Positions 1-7,649 of a stretch of 20,365 nt of DNA are shown piece by piece. The stretch lies in IMG/VR virus record IMGVR_UViG_3300049719_000098, positions 1 to 20,365 of that record; one strand, 5' to 3'. The notes beneath the pieces are model-generated. The model saw only the letters and a list, made by a program, of their open reading frames with translations. It was not told the origin of the DNA and made no database searches. Each line of letters starts with the position of its first letter. Within the stretch, counting starts at the first letter, position 1. This stretch comes from a virus. A program made the position numbers and the translations under genes.

Positions 1-211
1 GACCACAGCTCAAGCAAAAGAAGTTTGATCCATTCCTGTTTTCCTTTTGACAGTGCCCACAGACGTTGCACGTCTGTGACGTGTATCTCGGATCAACTTT
101 GACAACTTGAATTCTAAGAGCTTCGCACTTGTAGATCAGAAAAGTTTCAAGTTCACAAAAGCTCCAAGAACTCAAAGCCTTGTTGACAAACATACAACGT
201 AGCAGCGATAA
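1..211 (-). pseudogene. tnpB: TnpB C-terminal fragment (RuvC/zinc ribbon), open at window edge
   Basis: Translating the minus strand from 211 down to 1 gives an open frame that reads as the C-terminal third of an IS200/IS605-type TnpB (RNA-guided nuclease). It contains NKALSSWSF, then YKCEALRIQVVKVDPRYTSQ, a CNVCG knuckle and a CLSCG knuckle, in the order expected for the TnpB helix, the VDPxYTSQ motif and the four-cysteine zinc ribbon. The frame runs off the window at base 1, so the final RuvC-III Asp is not visible. Upstream there is an in-frame TAA at 214-212, and the endonuclease gene ending at 250 follows at once, so the N-terminal half with the RuvC-I Asp and RuvC-II Glu is absent. It is therefore either a 5'-truncated remnant or a gene interrupted by the endonuclease. 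It is a different subfamily from the TnpB at the other end of the window (CSNCG and CEACG knuckles). The family is clear; inactivity is inferred from the missing half. Confidence 0.82.
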
Positions 212-249
212 TTAACATCCAAAATATTGTTTTCATAACTAACATAATA

Positions 250-1212
250 TCACAATTCTTCTGAAGATACACATTTATCATCAATTGACCATTCAACGTA
301 TTCCCATCCATGTTCTTTACAATATTCTAACGCAACTTCACGCTTCGCTGCATTTTTTGGTGTAGAACGTAATGACACAGGTTTTACCTCTATCAGTTGT
401 TCAGTACCATCTTTAAACAAGACATAAAAATCTGGAACGTAGAAATGTTTTGCACCCTCAAAGATATATGGAATTCTTGTAAATTCAGACTTCCACGTTA
501 TGACTTCTATGTCTTCATCAAGTGATTGCATTAACGCAAGTTCCCAAGACGATCTATAATAATGTTGTTCGTTTGTTTTTGAAGAAGTGTGCATTCCTTT
601 TGCAAATTCCCACCCGCCGTCGAGGTACTTTTGTGAAATTGAAATTGACAAGTTCAAATTACGTTCCGTAAAATCATATTCTCCCGCAGCAAACCTTCGT
701 TTGAACGTTTCAGCTGCCTTAAGACGTGCATCTTGCATGATACCACTTTCCCTCTCCCACAAAGATTTCGCATGATCAGAAAACTCTTGTCTTTGTTCAT
801 CAGACATGTTTTTATATGCTTCACGTGTTGATGCAAGTCTTCGTTTTTCAACTTCAGGTGTGAGCCCAGCACGTAGTTGTATTACTTTTGCAGCACATGC
901 TTCAGGATGTTCTTTGAAGAACCTCTTTTGATTAATTGAATTCTTTTCACCAATGCGCCGCTTTTCGTCTTCAGATTTTATGCGAAACTGTGCATGATGA
1001 CCATGAACGTACGTGTTATAACGTTTTATCATTACATGCCATGTTGTCTCTTCTCCACATCCACACTCGCACAAAGAACGTATATTGTTGCATTCCCATT
1101 TCAAGTAATATTGTTCATACGTCATCTTGTGAACTTTTACATGTCGACGAACGCCTTCGGCATCTTTAAATTCTTTCCCGCATTCTTTACATGTTATATC
1201 ATTTTCTATCAT
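250..1212 (-). CDS. Free-standing homing endonuclease, zinc-finger N-terminus and PD-(D/E)XK (EDxHD-like) nuclease domain
   Basis: This 320-aa protein is probably a phage mobile endonuclease that cuts related genomes near the neighbouring capsid gene. The N-terminus has a C2H2-like finger (C8, C11, H24, H28), followed by a CECGCGEET cluster (C48, C50, C52) with GHH at 71-73, a zinc-binding arrangement common in phage homing nucleases. Residues 80-200 are basic and helical, in the style of DNA-binding modular repeats. The C-terminal domain (about 215-310) has E224 in RSSWE, P260-D261 in YVPDFYV and E275-x-K277 in LIEVKP, which is a PD-(D/E)XK core like the Vsr-related EDxHD nucleases (I-Bth0305I type). 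It starts at ATG 1212 with no convincing ribosome-binding site. It lies 124 bp downstream of the major capsid gene beyond a hairpin, so it is probably weakly expressed or has its own promoter. A counted line is only 33% GC, against about 60% in the capsid gene. The fold family is fairly sure; the target is inferred. Confidence 0.75.
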   Translation of the reverse strand: MIENDITCKECGKEFKDAEGVRRHVKVHKMTYEQYYLKWECNNIRSLCECGCGEETTWHVMIKRYNTYVHGHHAQFRIKSEDEKRRIGEKNSINQKRFFKEHPEACAAKVIQLRAGLTPEVEKRRLASTREAYKNMSDEQRQEFSDHAKSLWERESGIMQDARLKAAETFKRRFAAGEYDFTERNLNLSISISQKYLDGGWEFAKGMHTSSKTNEQHYYRSSWELALMQSLDEDIEVITWKSEFTRIPYIFEGAKHFYVPDFYVLFKDGTEQLIEVKPVSLRSTPKNAAKREVALEYCKEHGWEYVEWSIDDKCVSSEEL

Positions 1213-1287
1213 GAACTTAAATATAATATACGATTACAAAGTGTACACTTAAACAAAAATTTGATACTATCAAGTTAGTTAAATGAC

Positions 1288-1313
1288 GAAAGGCCCGATT
1301 GCTCGAGCCTTTC
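1288..1313 (-). terminator. Hairpin after the major capsid gene, probable terminator
   Basis: A perfect 7-bp inverted repeat, GAAAGGC (1288-1294) and GCCTTTC (1307-1313), has a 12-nt loop. It lies 24 bases beyond the stop of the major capsid gene and before the endonuclease. The T tract that follows on the minus strand is broken (TTTC, then ATTT), so it may be only a moderate intrinsic terminator or an mRNA 3'-end stabiliser. Confidence 0.5.
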
Positions 1314-1336
1314 AATCAAATACAATTTAACTCACG

Positions 1337-3271
1337 TCAAATAATATTCATATTCATTACAGTAACGGTCCCGTAAAAGTCACTGCGGACCATGCGTTTC
1401 CCATATCGCGTCATCACGCCTTTTCTCGGCGTAAAGGCTTCTGGGTCGAAGATAGTCGGAGTGACTATAACTGGGACGTAAGGTGAATATACATATCCGC
1501 ATTCCAAATAAGTACCGCCTTTGTATCCTACCAAGATCCGATTTCTCGCGAAGTACGGGTCCTTGTAGACGGTGAACCTGTTTGACAGAGTCCCAATCGC
1601 TTCCGCGCCGATCGTGAACGGTGAGCCGACCTGACCTGCGCTGTCGATCGAGAACTTCGGCTTGTAGAGCACTGAGCTCTCCAAGATTGTCGCAACGTCA
1701 GGTGACACGACGCAGAAGTTTGCGCTCCCGCGGAGGGTCTTGCGGTGAATGGTGTTCGCAACGTCGATGATCGTCTCGATCAACGTCTCGTACCACTCTC
1801 GCACCGTGCCGGTGAACTGCGGCCCGATTTGCAGTGAGTTCGCCATGTTGACGGGTTGCCCAGTCAGCTTGTTGACGAACATGCCGGGTGCACGTGACCA
1901 GTACATGTTTGCACCGTTTGCCTGGGTGAGCAGGTCGCTCAGGATCTCGCGGTCGATCTCGAGAGCAATTTGTTCAGACAGGATGCTCGTCAGCTCGACC
2001 TCTGCGTCCATCGAGTGGTACGCGTTGAGGTCCTGCGCCATTTCAGGAGACCAACGAGCTCGGAGCTTGCGGGTCGTCGCAGTGATTGAAATTGACTCGA
2101 TCTTGATGTCGATCTCGGGAATTGCGGGAGCGGGGGTTGCGCCGAAGTCGGACTCGAACGAAGGAACGGTGAGGGTCGAACCGGTCTGCCCGCCGTCTGC
2201 CGAGTTCTGAACCGTGAGGCCGTCAGCGACCGCCATGGAGAGCGCGATGCCTGAAGCGTTGTCGTGGCCGACAGCAGCCATGTTGGGAGCGCTTGCACCG
2301 GTCAAGCGAAGGACCAACTGCACCTGCGTGCCGTTGAGCGCGTCAGGAGTGAACGCAGTCGATGTCCAGGTGCCTCGCTTGTTCAGCTTGCGAAGGTTGA
2401 GCACGCCTGTGCCGCTCTGGTACGCCTGACCCCACGCCGTCACGTTGCCCGAGGTCGGGAACGCGAAGACCGCGATCTGGTTCACAGAGAGGAAGTCGCC
2501 CTGAGGAATTGCAGTCTTGATCGCCGAGACGTCAAGGTACGCAAAGCAACACTGTGACACGGTTCCTGCCGACAGGTCAGCGTCGAGCTGCGGGTCGAAG
2601 TTGGCGAGCACGCCGTTCGTTCCTGTCAAGGAGTTGAACGTTCCGCCGGCAACGAAGCTGTTGTTGACGCCATTGCCCCACTCACCGATTTGGGTCTGAG
2701 TCCCTGCCCAAGAAGCAGTGACCGAGAGAGAACCGGTGTGAACCTTGCTGTAACCAACGTTCGCAAGGTCGTACATGCCACCAGCCGCGAGAGATCCACT
2801 TTGGATTCCTCGGCCGGGAGGCGCGGTGTACAGTGACGCGCCACGATCATAGGTGTCAAAGGTTGCGGTGTTCGACAGTGTCTCGCCCGCGTTTCCACCG
2901 ACGTTGCTGCCGTAGGTGTAGTCGAGGTAGAAGATCAGCCCAGACGGTAGCGACATGGGTTGGATCGACACCAGCTCGTTGGCAACCAGTCCACCGAACA
3001 CTCGGCGAACGATCGGGAACGCAATGTTTGTGAAGCCGCTCATTTGGCCAGAAGAAGCTACGTTGCCTCCGCCTGACGACAGTGAATTGCTCTCGCGAAG
3101 GGCGTGGGCCGCTTGGTTCTCAAGCAACTGTGCCATTGCCTCTCGTTTGTAACCGTCAAGCCCACGAAGCAGGCCCGTACGTGACCATTTTTCGACCAAG
3201 CGCTTCCGCTCTGCGCCTACGTGACGCTCTCGGATGCCTTCGGCCAACTGATTTAAACTGAATGATTTCAT
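1337..3271 (-). CDS. 23: Major capsid protein, T4 gp23-like
   Basis: This 644-aa protein is the shell subunit of the head (HK97 fold, T4 branch). The recognisable gp23 signature runs from about residue 395 to the end: RKLRARWSPEMAQDLNAYH and a glutamate-rich helix ending EIDREI, then FCVVSPDVATILE, DPYFARNRILVGYKGG and YSPYVPVIVTP, and finally a TRYGKRM segment. The N-terminal 60 residues are a charged, helical delta-domain with several (L/I)xE sites. LRE60 followed by SNSLSSGGGN is the best match to the T4 maturation cut (after residue 65 in T4). The protein is longer than T4 gp23 (521 aa), mainly through Gly/Ser/Thr-rich sequence around residues 120-390 that may form a surface insertion domain. 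The ATG at 3271 has AGAAAGAAG just upstream. It follows the scaffold gene by 40 bp. GC is high (37 of 60 bases in line 2101). Identity is confident; the cleavage position is inferred. Confidence 0.93.
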   Translation of the reverse strand: MKSFSLNQLAEGIRERHVGAERKRLVEKWSRTGLLRGLDGYKREAMAQLLENQAAHALRESNSLSSGGGNVASSGQMSGFTNIAFPIVRRVFGGLVANELVSIQPMSLPSGLIFYLDYTYGSNVGGNAGETLSNTATFDTYDRGASLYTAPPGRGIQSGSLAAGGMYDLANVGYSKVHTGSLSVTASWAGTQTQIGEWGNGVNNSFVAGGTFNSLTGTNGVLANFDPQLDADLSAGTVSQCCFAYLDVSAIKTAIPQGDFLSVNQIAVFAFPTSGNVTAWGQAYQSGTGVLNLRKLNKRGTWTSTAFTPDALNGTQVQLVLRLTGASAPNMAAVGHDNASGIALSMAVADGLTVQNSADGGQTGSTLTVPSFESDFGATPAPAIPEIDIKIESISITATTRKLRARWSPEMAQDLNAYHSMDAEVELTSILSEQIALEIDREILSDLLTQANGANMYWSRAPGMFVNKLTGQPVNMANSLQIGPQFTGTVREWYETLIETIIDVANTIHRKTLRGSANFCVVSPDVATILESSVLYKPKFSIDSAGQVGSPFTIGAEAIGTLSNRFTVYKDPYFARNRILVGYKGGTYLECGYVYSPYVPVIVTPTIFDPEAFTPRKGVMTRYGKRMVRSDFYGTVTVMNMNII

Positions 3272-3311
3272 GATTTCTTCTTTCTAATTTCCTTGTTTGA
3301 GAATGCTAACT

Positions 3312-5081
3312 TTACTCTCCGGTCTTGATGCCGGCGAGCTTTGCCCAACGATCAGTCTCAACGTTCTCACTAATGACTGTCATTCCTGAAGTCCTCGTGG
3401 GTTGTGAAGACGATCCAATCACCTTGCCCTCATTAAGGTCGGTCTTGGAGACTTGTTTAATGACGCGCTTGTAGAGAGCCTTCACCTCGTCGACTGACTT
3501 TGCTTCGTCAAATCGGCGTTGGACGGCGCGCTTCTGCGCTTCTGTCAATGAAGTCTGCAAGATCTTGTTAGTGCAGAGCAGTTTAACGTTGAGCAGATTA
3601 GATTCTGCCAACTTGCTACGAAGGTCGTCGGCTTGCTTCGTGGGCCGTGAGGCAACGCTCTGTTGCTTCTTGTTCTCGGTAATTCTCCAAGATAGTTTCT
3701 CCGTCTTTTTGACGCTCTCTTCTAGACGAGCTGTCAAGCTGACAAAAAGTTTCTTCGCTTCATTGAACTTCTTCGCATTGTTTGCCTTTCGAGCGGCTCG
3801 TGCAGAAGTGCGAGCTTCGGTAATCTTTGCGTTGATGCGCTTTTGTAGAAGCTTCTCACGTCGATAAGACTCAACGTAAGGATCCACTTCTGAGTGATGG
3901 TCATCGGCGACAGCGGAACCTTCTTCGTCTTCCTTGCGACGATCCTGAAGCTCGTCCATTTCGTCGGACTCTTCAAGATTTTCGTCTTCACCTTCGTCTT
4001 CGTCTGCTTCGTCAAGGACGATCTCAAGGGGCTCGCCTTCGTCGGTCCACTCGTCAGAAACGTCGCCTGCACCATTGCCCCAAGACTGTGGCTTGGTTTC
4101 TTCCTTGAGAGCGCGCATTCGCTTAATTTCACGACGTAGCATGCCTTCGTCGATCTCAATGACAGTGTCGTCAGACAGTCGGCCTTCTTTTACGTCTGTG
4201 TTCTCTGCACCCTCGTCTTCACCAAGATCTAGGTCACCTAGGTCTTCTTCACCGTCTTGCTCGCCCTCAACTGTTTCTTCTTCAGCTTCATCGGCAACCA
4301 AGTCAACACCGACCGCGTCCAAGTCCATGTCATCTGGAAGGCCGGTCAGCTTCATTGTCACATCAGCTTCGTTTATTTTTTTCATGATTTTCATTGTCTC
4401 CTGGAGCGAACTTGAACATTTCCTCAACTGCTCGACCAACTCCTTTTTCTTGTTTTTATCGAGCTTTGATTCCTGTACTACGTTATAGGTATTTCTAACT
4501 TGTGAAATTAAATTGACAAATTGTTCTTTGTACGTCTTTGATTCACGCACGGTCCTAATTTTGCCAGCACGAACGACGTTCTTTGCAGATTTTGCCAGCG
4601 TTTCAACTGTCAACATAATTTCGACAGGTTCTGCAACGTCTGCAACTTTTTTGAGAGTGGGCGCAATTTCGTCACCAAATATAAAATCTTCTCCTGTCGT
4701 AGGCTCAACAACAAGCGCATCAATATCAAGCGTCACTTTACCTTCTTCGTCAGGAAGAGTTATTGCATCTATTTGTGGCATTGCAGTTTTTGACGCTGCG
4801 ACGGGAGCGTCCTCAGGGGAGTAAGCAAGAATGTCTTCGACAGAAATTCCTGTTTCAGACGACATTACTTCATCTTCGTCAGTGATGAGCTCACCTTGAA
4901 GATCAGGTGACCCAGGAGCACCTTTCATTTCATCTTCAACGTCGTCGCCCATTAGTTCACTTTCAATTAGCTCACGTATTCTTGGAACGACCGCCTCAAC
5001 GATTGCACGCTTTGCGCTCTCTTCGGCGACTTCTTTTATTTTACGAACGTCTGCAAGTGCCTCTTCGTACAAATTTGCCAT
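3312..5081 (-). CDS. Prohead core scaffold, T4 gp22-like, enlarged and acidic
   Basis: This 589-aa protein sits immediately before the major capsid gene, the place of gene 22 in T4, and probably forms the internal assembly core that the prohead protease digests. The N-terminus (MANLYEEALADVRKIKEVAE) is a charged helix leading to RIRELIESEL. Two very acidic, low-complexity stretches follow at about residues 255-300 and 345-395. Between and after them are lysine-rich coiled-coil-like helices (about 180-245 and 405-520). The C-terminus ends VETDRWAKLAGIKTGE, a tail I associate with scaffold proteins of T4-like marine phages. Many (L/I)xE tripeptides provide candidate protease sites. It is more than twice as long as T4 gp22 (269 aa). 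Cysteines are rare (CSSS and CTNK), as expected for a scaffold. A strong hairpin separates it from the adhesin cassette, suggesting its own late promoter with the capsid gene. The role rests on position, composition and end motifs. Confidence 0.72.
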   Translation of the reverse strand: MANLYEEALADVRKIKEVAEESAKRAIVEAVVPRIRELIESELMGDDVEDEMKGAPGSPDLQGELITDEDEVMSSETGISVEDILAYSPEDAPVAASKTAMPQIDAITLPDEEGKVTLDIDALVVEPTTGEDFIFGDEIAPTLKKVADVAEPVEIMLTVETLAKSAKNVVRAGKIRTVRESKTYKEQFVNLISQVRNTYNVVQESKLDKNKKKELVEQLRKCSSSLQETMKIMKKINEADVTMKLTGLPDDMDLDAVGVDLVADEAEEETVEGEQDGEEDLGDLDLGEDEGAENTDVKEGRLSDDTVIEIDEGMLRREIKRMRALKEETKPQSWGNGAGDVSDEWTDEGEPLEIVLDEADEDEGEDENLEESDEMDELQDRRKEDEEGSAVADDHHSEVDPYVESYRREKLLQKRINAKITEARTSARAARKANNAKKFNEAKKLFVSLTARLEESVKKTEKLSWRITENKKQQSVASRPTKQADDLRSKLAESNLLNVKLLCTNKILQTSLTEAQKRAVQRRFDEAKSVDEVKALYKRVIKQVSKTDLNEGKVIGSSSQPTRTSGMTVISENVETDRWAKLAGIKTGE

Positions 5082-5117
5082 ACATCACATAATTATTAGA
5101 CACATGTGAACAATCAC

Positions 5118-5164
5118 AAAAAAGTTATTTAAATGACAAACGCACCTACTAAAGTGCGTTGTCA
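5118..5164 (-). terminator. Probable terminator between adhesin cassette and scaffold gene
   Basis: TGACAAACGCAC (5134-5145) and GTGCGTTGTCA (5154-5164) pair over 11 bp with one bulged base and an 8-nt loop. On the minus strand a run of six Ts (5123-5118) follows after about ten AT-rich bases. It lies just after the stop of the 189-aa gene at 5188 and ahead of the scaffold start at 5081, so it would end the cassette transcript and insulate the scaffold/capsid unit. Confidence 0.62.
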
Positions 5165-5187
5165 ATGTTAATTTTAAGAAAACTATT

Positions 5188-5757
5188 TTAGTTATTTGCT
5201 CCTGAATTACCTTTTACTAGCGATATATCAATTGCATTAATTGCAGCAGCAATTTTTGCTCCTGTAACTACAGGATTTCTCGTCGCGCTGTTAGGCTGTC
5301 CAGGAATGTAATTCGGCTTCACGTCCTGCGTTGAAATTTGTGGATCAACGTCCTTGTCGGTGCCAGCAGTCTTTCCAGGTCCAGGAGAAGATAAATCTGG
5401 AATGTATGGATTTGCAGGATCTCCTGCAACTTTCCAAGAAACCTGTGAGATGTCAGGCGTTTGAGTTGGATCATCCAACGAGCGGCCCGCAAACGTGTAA
5501 TCAACGCCATTTGGAAATATCAACGAATTTCCTTGTTGAATTCCATCATTAGGTAATAAACCACCAATACCGTTGACGATAGGCGCTGTTGCAATTGCGC
5601 GCACTGCCGCCGCACACTCAATTTCTTTTCCTGGGTCAATTGTCAGTTGTGGCGGCAACTGATCAGGATTTGCATGTGACGCAAACAGTCTGTTCAACAA
5701 CGCATTTTTTGCGCTTGCAGGTGGAGAAAACGTTGTGTACTTAGGAATTTTTGACAT
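5188..5757 (-). CDS. Hypothetical protein, Pro/Asn-rich, probable virion-associated
   Basis: This 189-aa protein belongs to no family I recognise. It starts MSKIPKYTTFSPPASAKNAL, is rich in Pro, Asn, Gly and Ala, and has a long loop-like centre with NPYIPDLSSPGPGK and NPVVTGAKIAAAINAIDIS near the end. There is no signal peptide, membrane helix or cysteine pair. A GTG at 5760 is in frame, but the ATG at 5757 fits the ribosome-binding sequence AGAGG better (6 nt away), so the ATG was chosen. It is the last gene of the cassette, 18 bp after the 86-aa gene and just before the terminator hairpin. Its position between adhesins and scaffold suggests a structural or assembly role, but nothing in the sequence proves this. 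Confidence 0.7.
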   Translation of the reverse strand: MSKIPKYTTFSPPASAKNALLNRLFASHANPDQLPPQLTIDPGKEIECAAAVRAIATAPIVNGIGGLLPNDGIQQGNSLIFPNGVDYTFAGRSLDDPTQTPDISQVSWKVAGDPANPYIPDLSSPGPGKTAGTDKDVDPQISTQDVKPNYIPGQPNSATRNPVVTGAKIAAAINAIDISLVKGNSGANN

Positions 5758-5775
5758 CACATACCTCTAAACTAA

Positions 5776-6036
5776 TTATTTCTTTTCTGCAATCTTTTTC
5801 AACACGTTGCGACGTTGTTCCTTGATCTTTGCAAGACGTGCAACAAGACGAGTTTCTTCAATTTTTAGCGCATGCATGAAGTCAATGTTTTTCTCAAGAC
5901 TGTCAGCAATTTCGTCCGCATCAACTTCTTCAGTGTCTTTTGCACGCTTCTCAACGTCCTCTTCGGCACCAAATTTTGCAACCTCTTCTTTGATGATTTT
6001 ATTTAATAGTGATGTAGTCAATTTTGTAGTTTTCAT
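5776..6036 (-). CDS. Small coiled-coil protein with head-type N-terminal helix
   Basis: This 86-aa, highly charged protein has no recognised family. It opens MKTTKLTTSLLNKIIKEEVA, a short helix with an I-x-E site that resembles the N-termini of two other small genes here (at 18906 and 18393) and of T4 internal head proteins. The rest is predicted coiled coil (EETRLVARLAKIKEQRRNV) ending in lysines. A good ribosome-binding sequence, AAGGGAAGG, precedes ATG 6036. It lies 53 bp after the LamG-like gene and 18 bp before the 189-aa gene, so it is probably co-transcribed. A small core or packaged internal protein is a reasonable guess; that is inference. Confidence 0.7.
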   Translation of the reverse strand: MKTTKLTTSLLNKIIKEEVAKFGAEEDVEKRAKDTEEVDADEIADSLEKNIDFMHALKIEETRLVARLAKIKEQRRNVLKKIAEKK

Positions 6037-6089
6037 GTTATTAAACCTTCCCTTCGCGTGAAGCGATTAATGTTAAATATGGTGTTCGT

Positions 6090-6878
6090 TTAATTCCAAT
6101 TTATTCCATATCGATACTTGCAATAAGTCGTCACAATCATGCGTTCATATGAAGACAAAACACGATTATATAATATTACTTCATATTTTCTACCAAAAAA
6201 ATAATGTACCGCATTAGTTCCGTCAGAATTCGCTAACGCGGTTGTATTTCCAATTGAAAATGTGTTTGTGCCTGATACTAGCGTCGTACCATTTAACGTA
6301 ATTGAATAACCATTTGTATCATTTGATGTTCTTGCAAATACGTTCCAAATGTAAGGCACGTTTGGAGCAAAACGTGTGTCATTTATGGTAACTACGTTAT
6401 CATGTCTAATTTTGGCACCAAAACCTTCATAAATTCCATTATTAACAGATAATGGTACATACGTTGCACCATTATCTATTGGTAAAATTCCACCAATACT
6501 ATATAGTATTCCCAATCCGTTCGATTGTGGCTGCAACCCATTTGACGCAACAATAAACAATTCTGCTGACGTTAACGATGTAAATATTCCACTTTTAAAA
6601 AGTAATGAACTTGCAATTGAACCAACTCCACAATCTATGTACGGTAAATTATTTATTCCACCACTAAAAACATACGTTGGTTGAAATAATGCTGTTGTTT
6701 GAAAAACACCAACGTTATTTCCGCTCAAATCGTCCCACAAACGCACTCTGTTTGACGGATCCAAGGTTATCAATTTATCAGAACGCAGCCACGAATAGAG
6801 TCCTGATACGCTTTGTGGATTTAACGTGCCATATTGTGGCGTAAATCTGGTCAGTCGATGTGTTATTATTCTATTCAC
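6090..6878 (-). CDS. LamG/concanavalin-like adhesin
   Basis: This 262-aa protein is probably a carbohydrate- or receptor-binding virion protein with a LamG-type jelly-roll. After a short N-terminal arm come SGLYSWLRSDKLITLDPSN, WDDLSGNNVGVFQ and QPTY, a typical start for phage LamG domains, and the protein ends EVILYNRVLSSYERMIVTTY then YRYGINWN. The C-terminal motif (LYNRVL, an E four to five residues later, final YGIN) is shared with the 244-aa gene at 10433-11167 (LVYNRVL, ending YGVN), so the two are likely diverged paralogues. It starts at GTG 6878 with GGTGA close upstream. It is AT-rich (22 of 60 G+C in line 6181). The broken endonuclease gene on the other strand begins about 70 bp away, divergently. 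Fold assignment is by motif; the ligand is unknown. Confidence 0.72.
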   Translation of the reverse strand: MNRIITHRLTRFTPQYGTLNPQSVSGLYSWLRSDKLITLDPSNRVRLWDDLSGNNVGVFQTTALFQPTYVFSGGINNLPYIDCGVGSIASSLLFKSGIFTSLTSAELFIVASNGLQPQSNGLGILYSIGGILPIDNGATYVPLSVNNGIYEGFGAKIRHDNVVTINDTRFAPNVPYIWNVFARTSNDTNGYSITLNGTTLVSGTNTFSIGNTTALANSDGTNAVHYFFGRKYEVILYNRVLSSYERMIVTTYCKYRYGINWN

Positions 6879-6949
6879 GACGTCACCGATAACGAAATTG
6901 AACTCGTCATGTTATACATATACATTTGTGTACATTAAGTTTACAAAAT

Positions 6950-7649
6950 ATGTTTGTGCTCACACGTAAGTTCTGTGTCTACGTCGATTTCATCGAAAAA
7001 ACGGTGAATTCATTCCTGGATACGTTGGAAAAGGAAATCAAGTGCGTGTCAATGGATACGAACGTAATCGACAACATCAAAACTATGCAAAGAAATACGA
7101 CTGGAAACGTGTGGTCGGATTTGAGACTGACGATGAATGCGAAGTGTTTGAGGTAGAAAAAATTTTGGTGGGAGCGCTTCACACGTTTGTTAAAGATACT
7201 GAAAAATCTCTTTACGCGTGTAATCAGACATTGGGTGGCGAAGGAAATGGCATGTTTGGCAAACAACACAGTGAAGAAACACGTAGCTTGATATCTGAAA
7301 AACTAATCGGTCAGTCATTGACAAAAGAACGGTGTAAGAACATTAGTGTTGGAGCAAAAAGTCTTGGTCAATTAATCGAGAAAAACGTTGTGTCATTGCA
7401 AAAGAAGTTGCAAATCGTGAAGAGAGCAAAGAATTGTTGCGAGAACGTTGGTCAGGTGTTAAAAATCCAAACGCTCGTGCAGTCGAACAGTACACAAGAA
7501 ATGGTAAATTCGTTGTGCAATATAACACAATGACTGAGGCACTTAAAAATACAGGTATACCAATTTGCGGTATTTGGGGATGTTGTAACAATAGACAAAA
7601 ACATTCACATGGATTTGTTTGGAAGTACGTTTTAGCTGGTGATAGCTAA
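6950..7649 (+). pseudogene. GIY-YIG homing endonuclease with NUMOD3 and NUMOD1, broken by two frameshifts
   Basis: This is the only plus-strand gene. Read across three frames it makes one GIY-YIG endonuclease. From ATG 6950 the first frame gives MFVLTRKFCVYVDFIEK. After the A6 run at 6996-7001 it continues one frame back with GEFIPGYVGKGNQV, ERNRQHQNY, EVFEVEKILVGAL, CNQTLGGEGN and a NUMOD3 block (MFGKQHSEETRSLISEKLIG). After the A5 run at 7356-7360 it shifts again to NREESKELLRERWSGVKNPN and a C-terminal NUMOD1 helix-turn-helix (AVEQYTRNGKFVVQYNTMTE to HGFVWKY). Adding one A to each run restores about 233 codons with the GIY, YIG, Arg and Glu positions in place. As written it cannot make the full protein, so it is a decayed gene or carries sequencing errors. 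Its 3' end overlaps the convergent 178-aa gene by 18 bp. A free-standing homing element inserted in the adhesin cassette is the likely origin. Confidence 0.8.

Noticed and set aside
58-78. Perfect 8-bp inverted repeat (CACAGACG, 5-nt loop) as a transposon end or terminator
   Set aside because: It lies inside the TnpB zinc-knuckle codons (TSQTCNVCG), so coding sequence explains it better.
151-234. 27-codon minus-strand ORF starting MKTIFWMLIIAATLYVCQQG, like a small membrane peptide
   Set aside because: It has no ribosome-binding site and overlaps the better-supported TnpB frame.
1749-2557. Plus-strand open frames opposite the major capsid gene
   Set aside because: They are shadows of a GC-rich gene with strong family motifs on the minus strand and show no domain or start signal.
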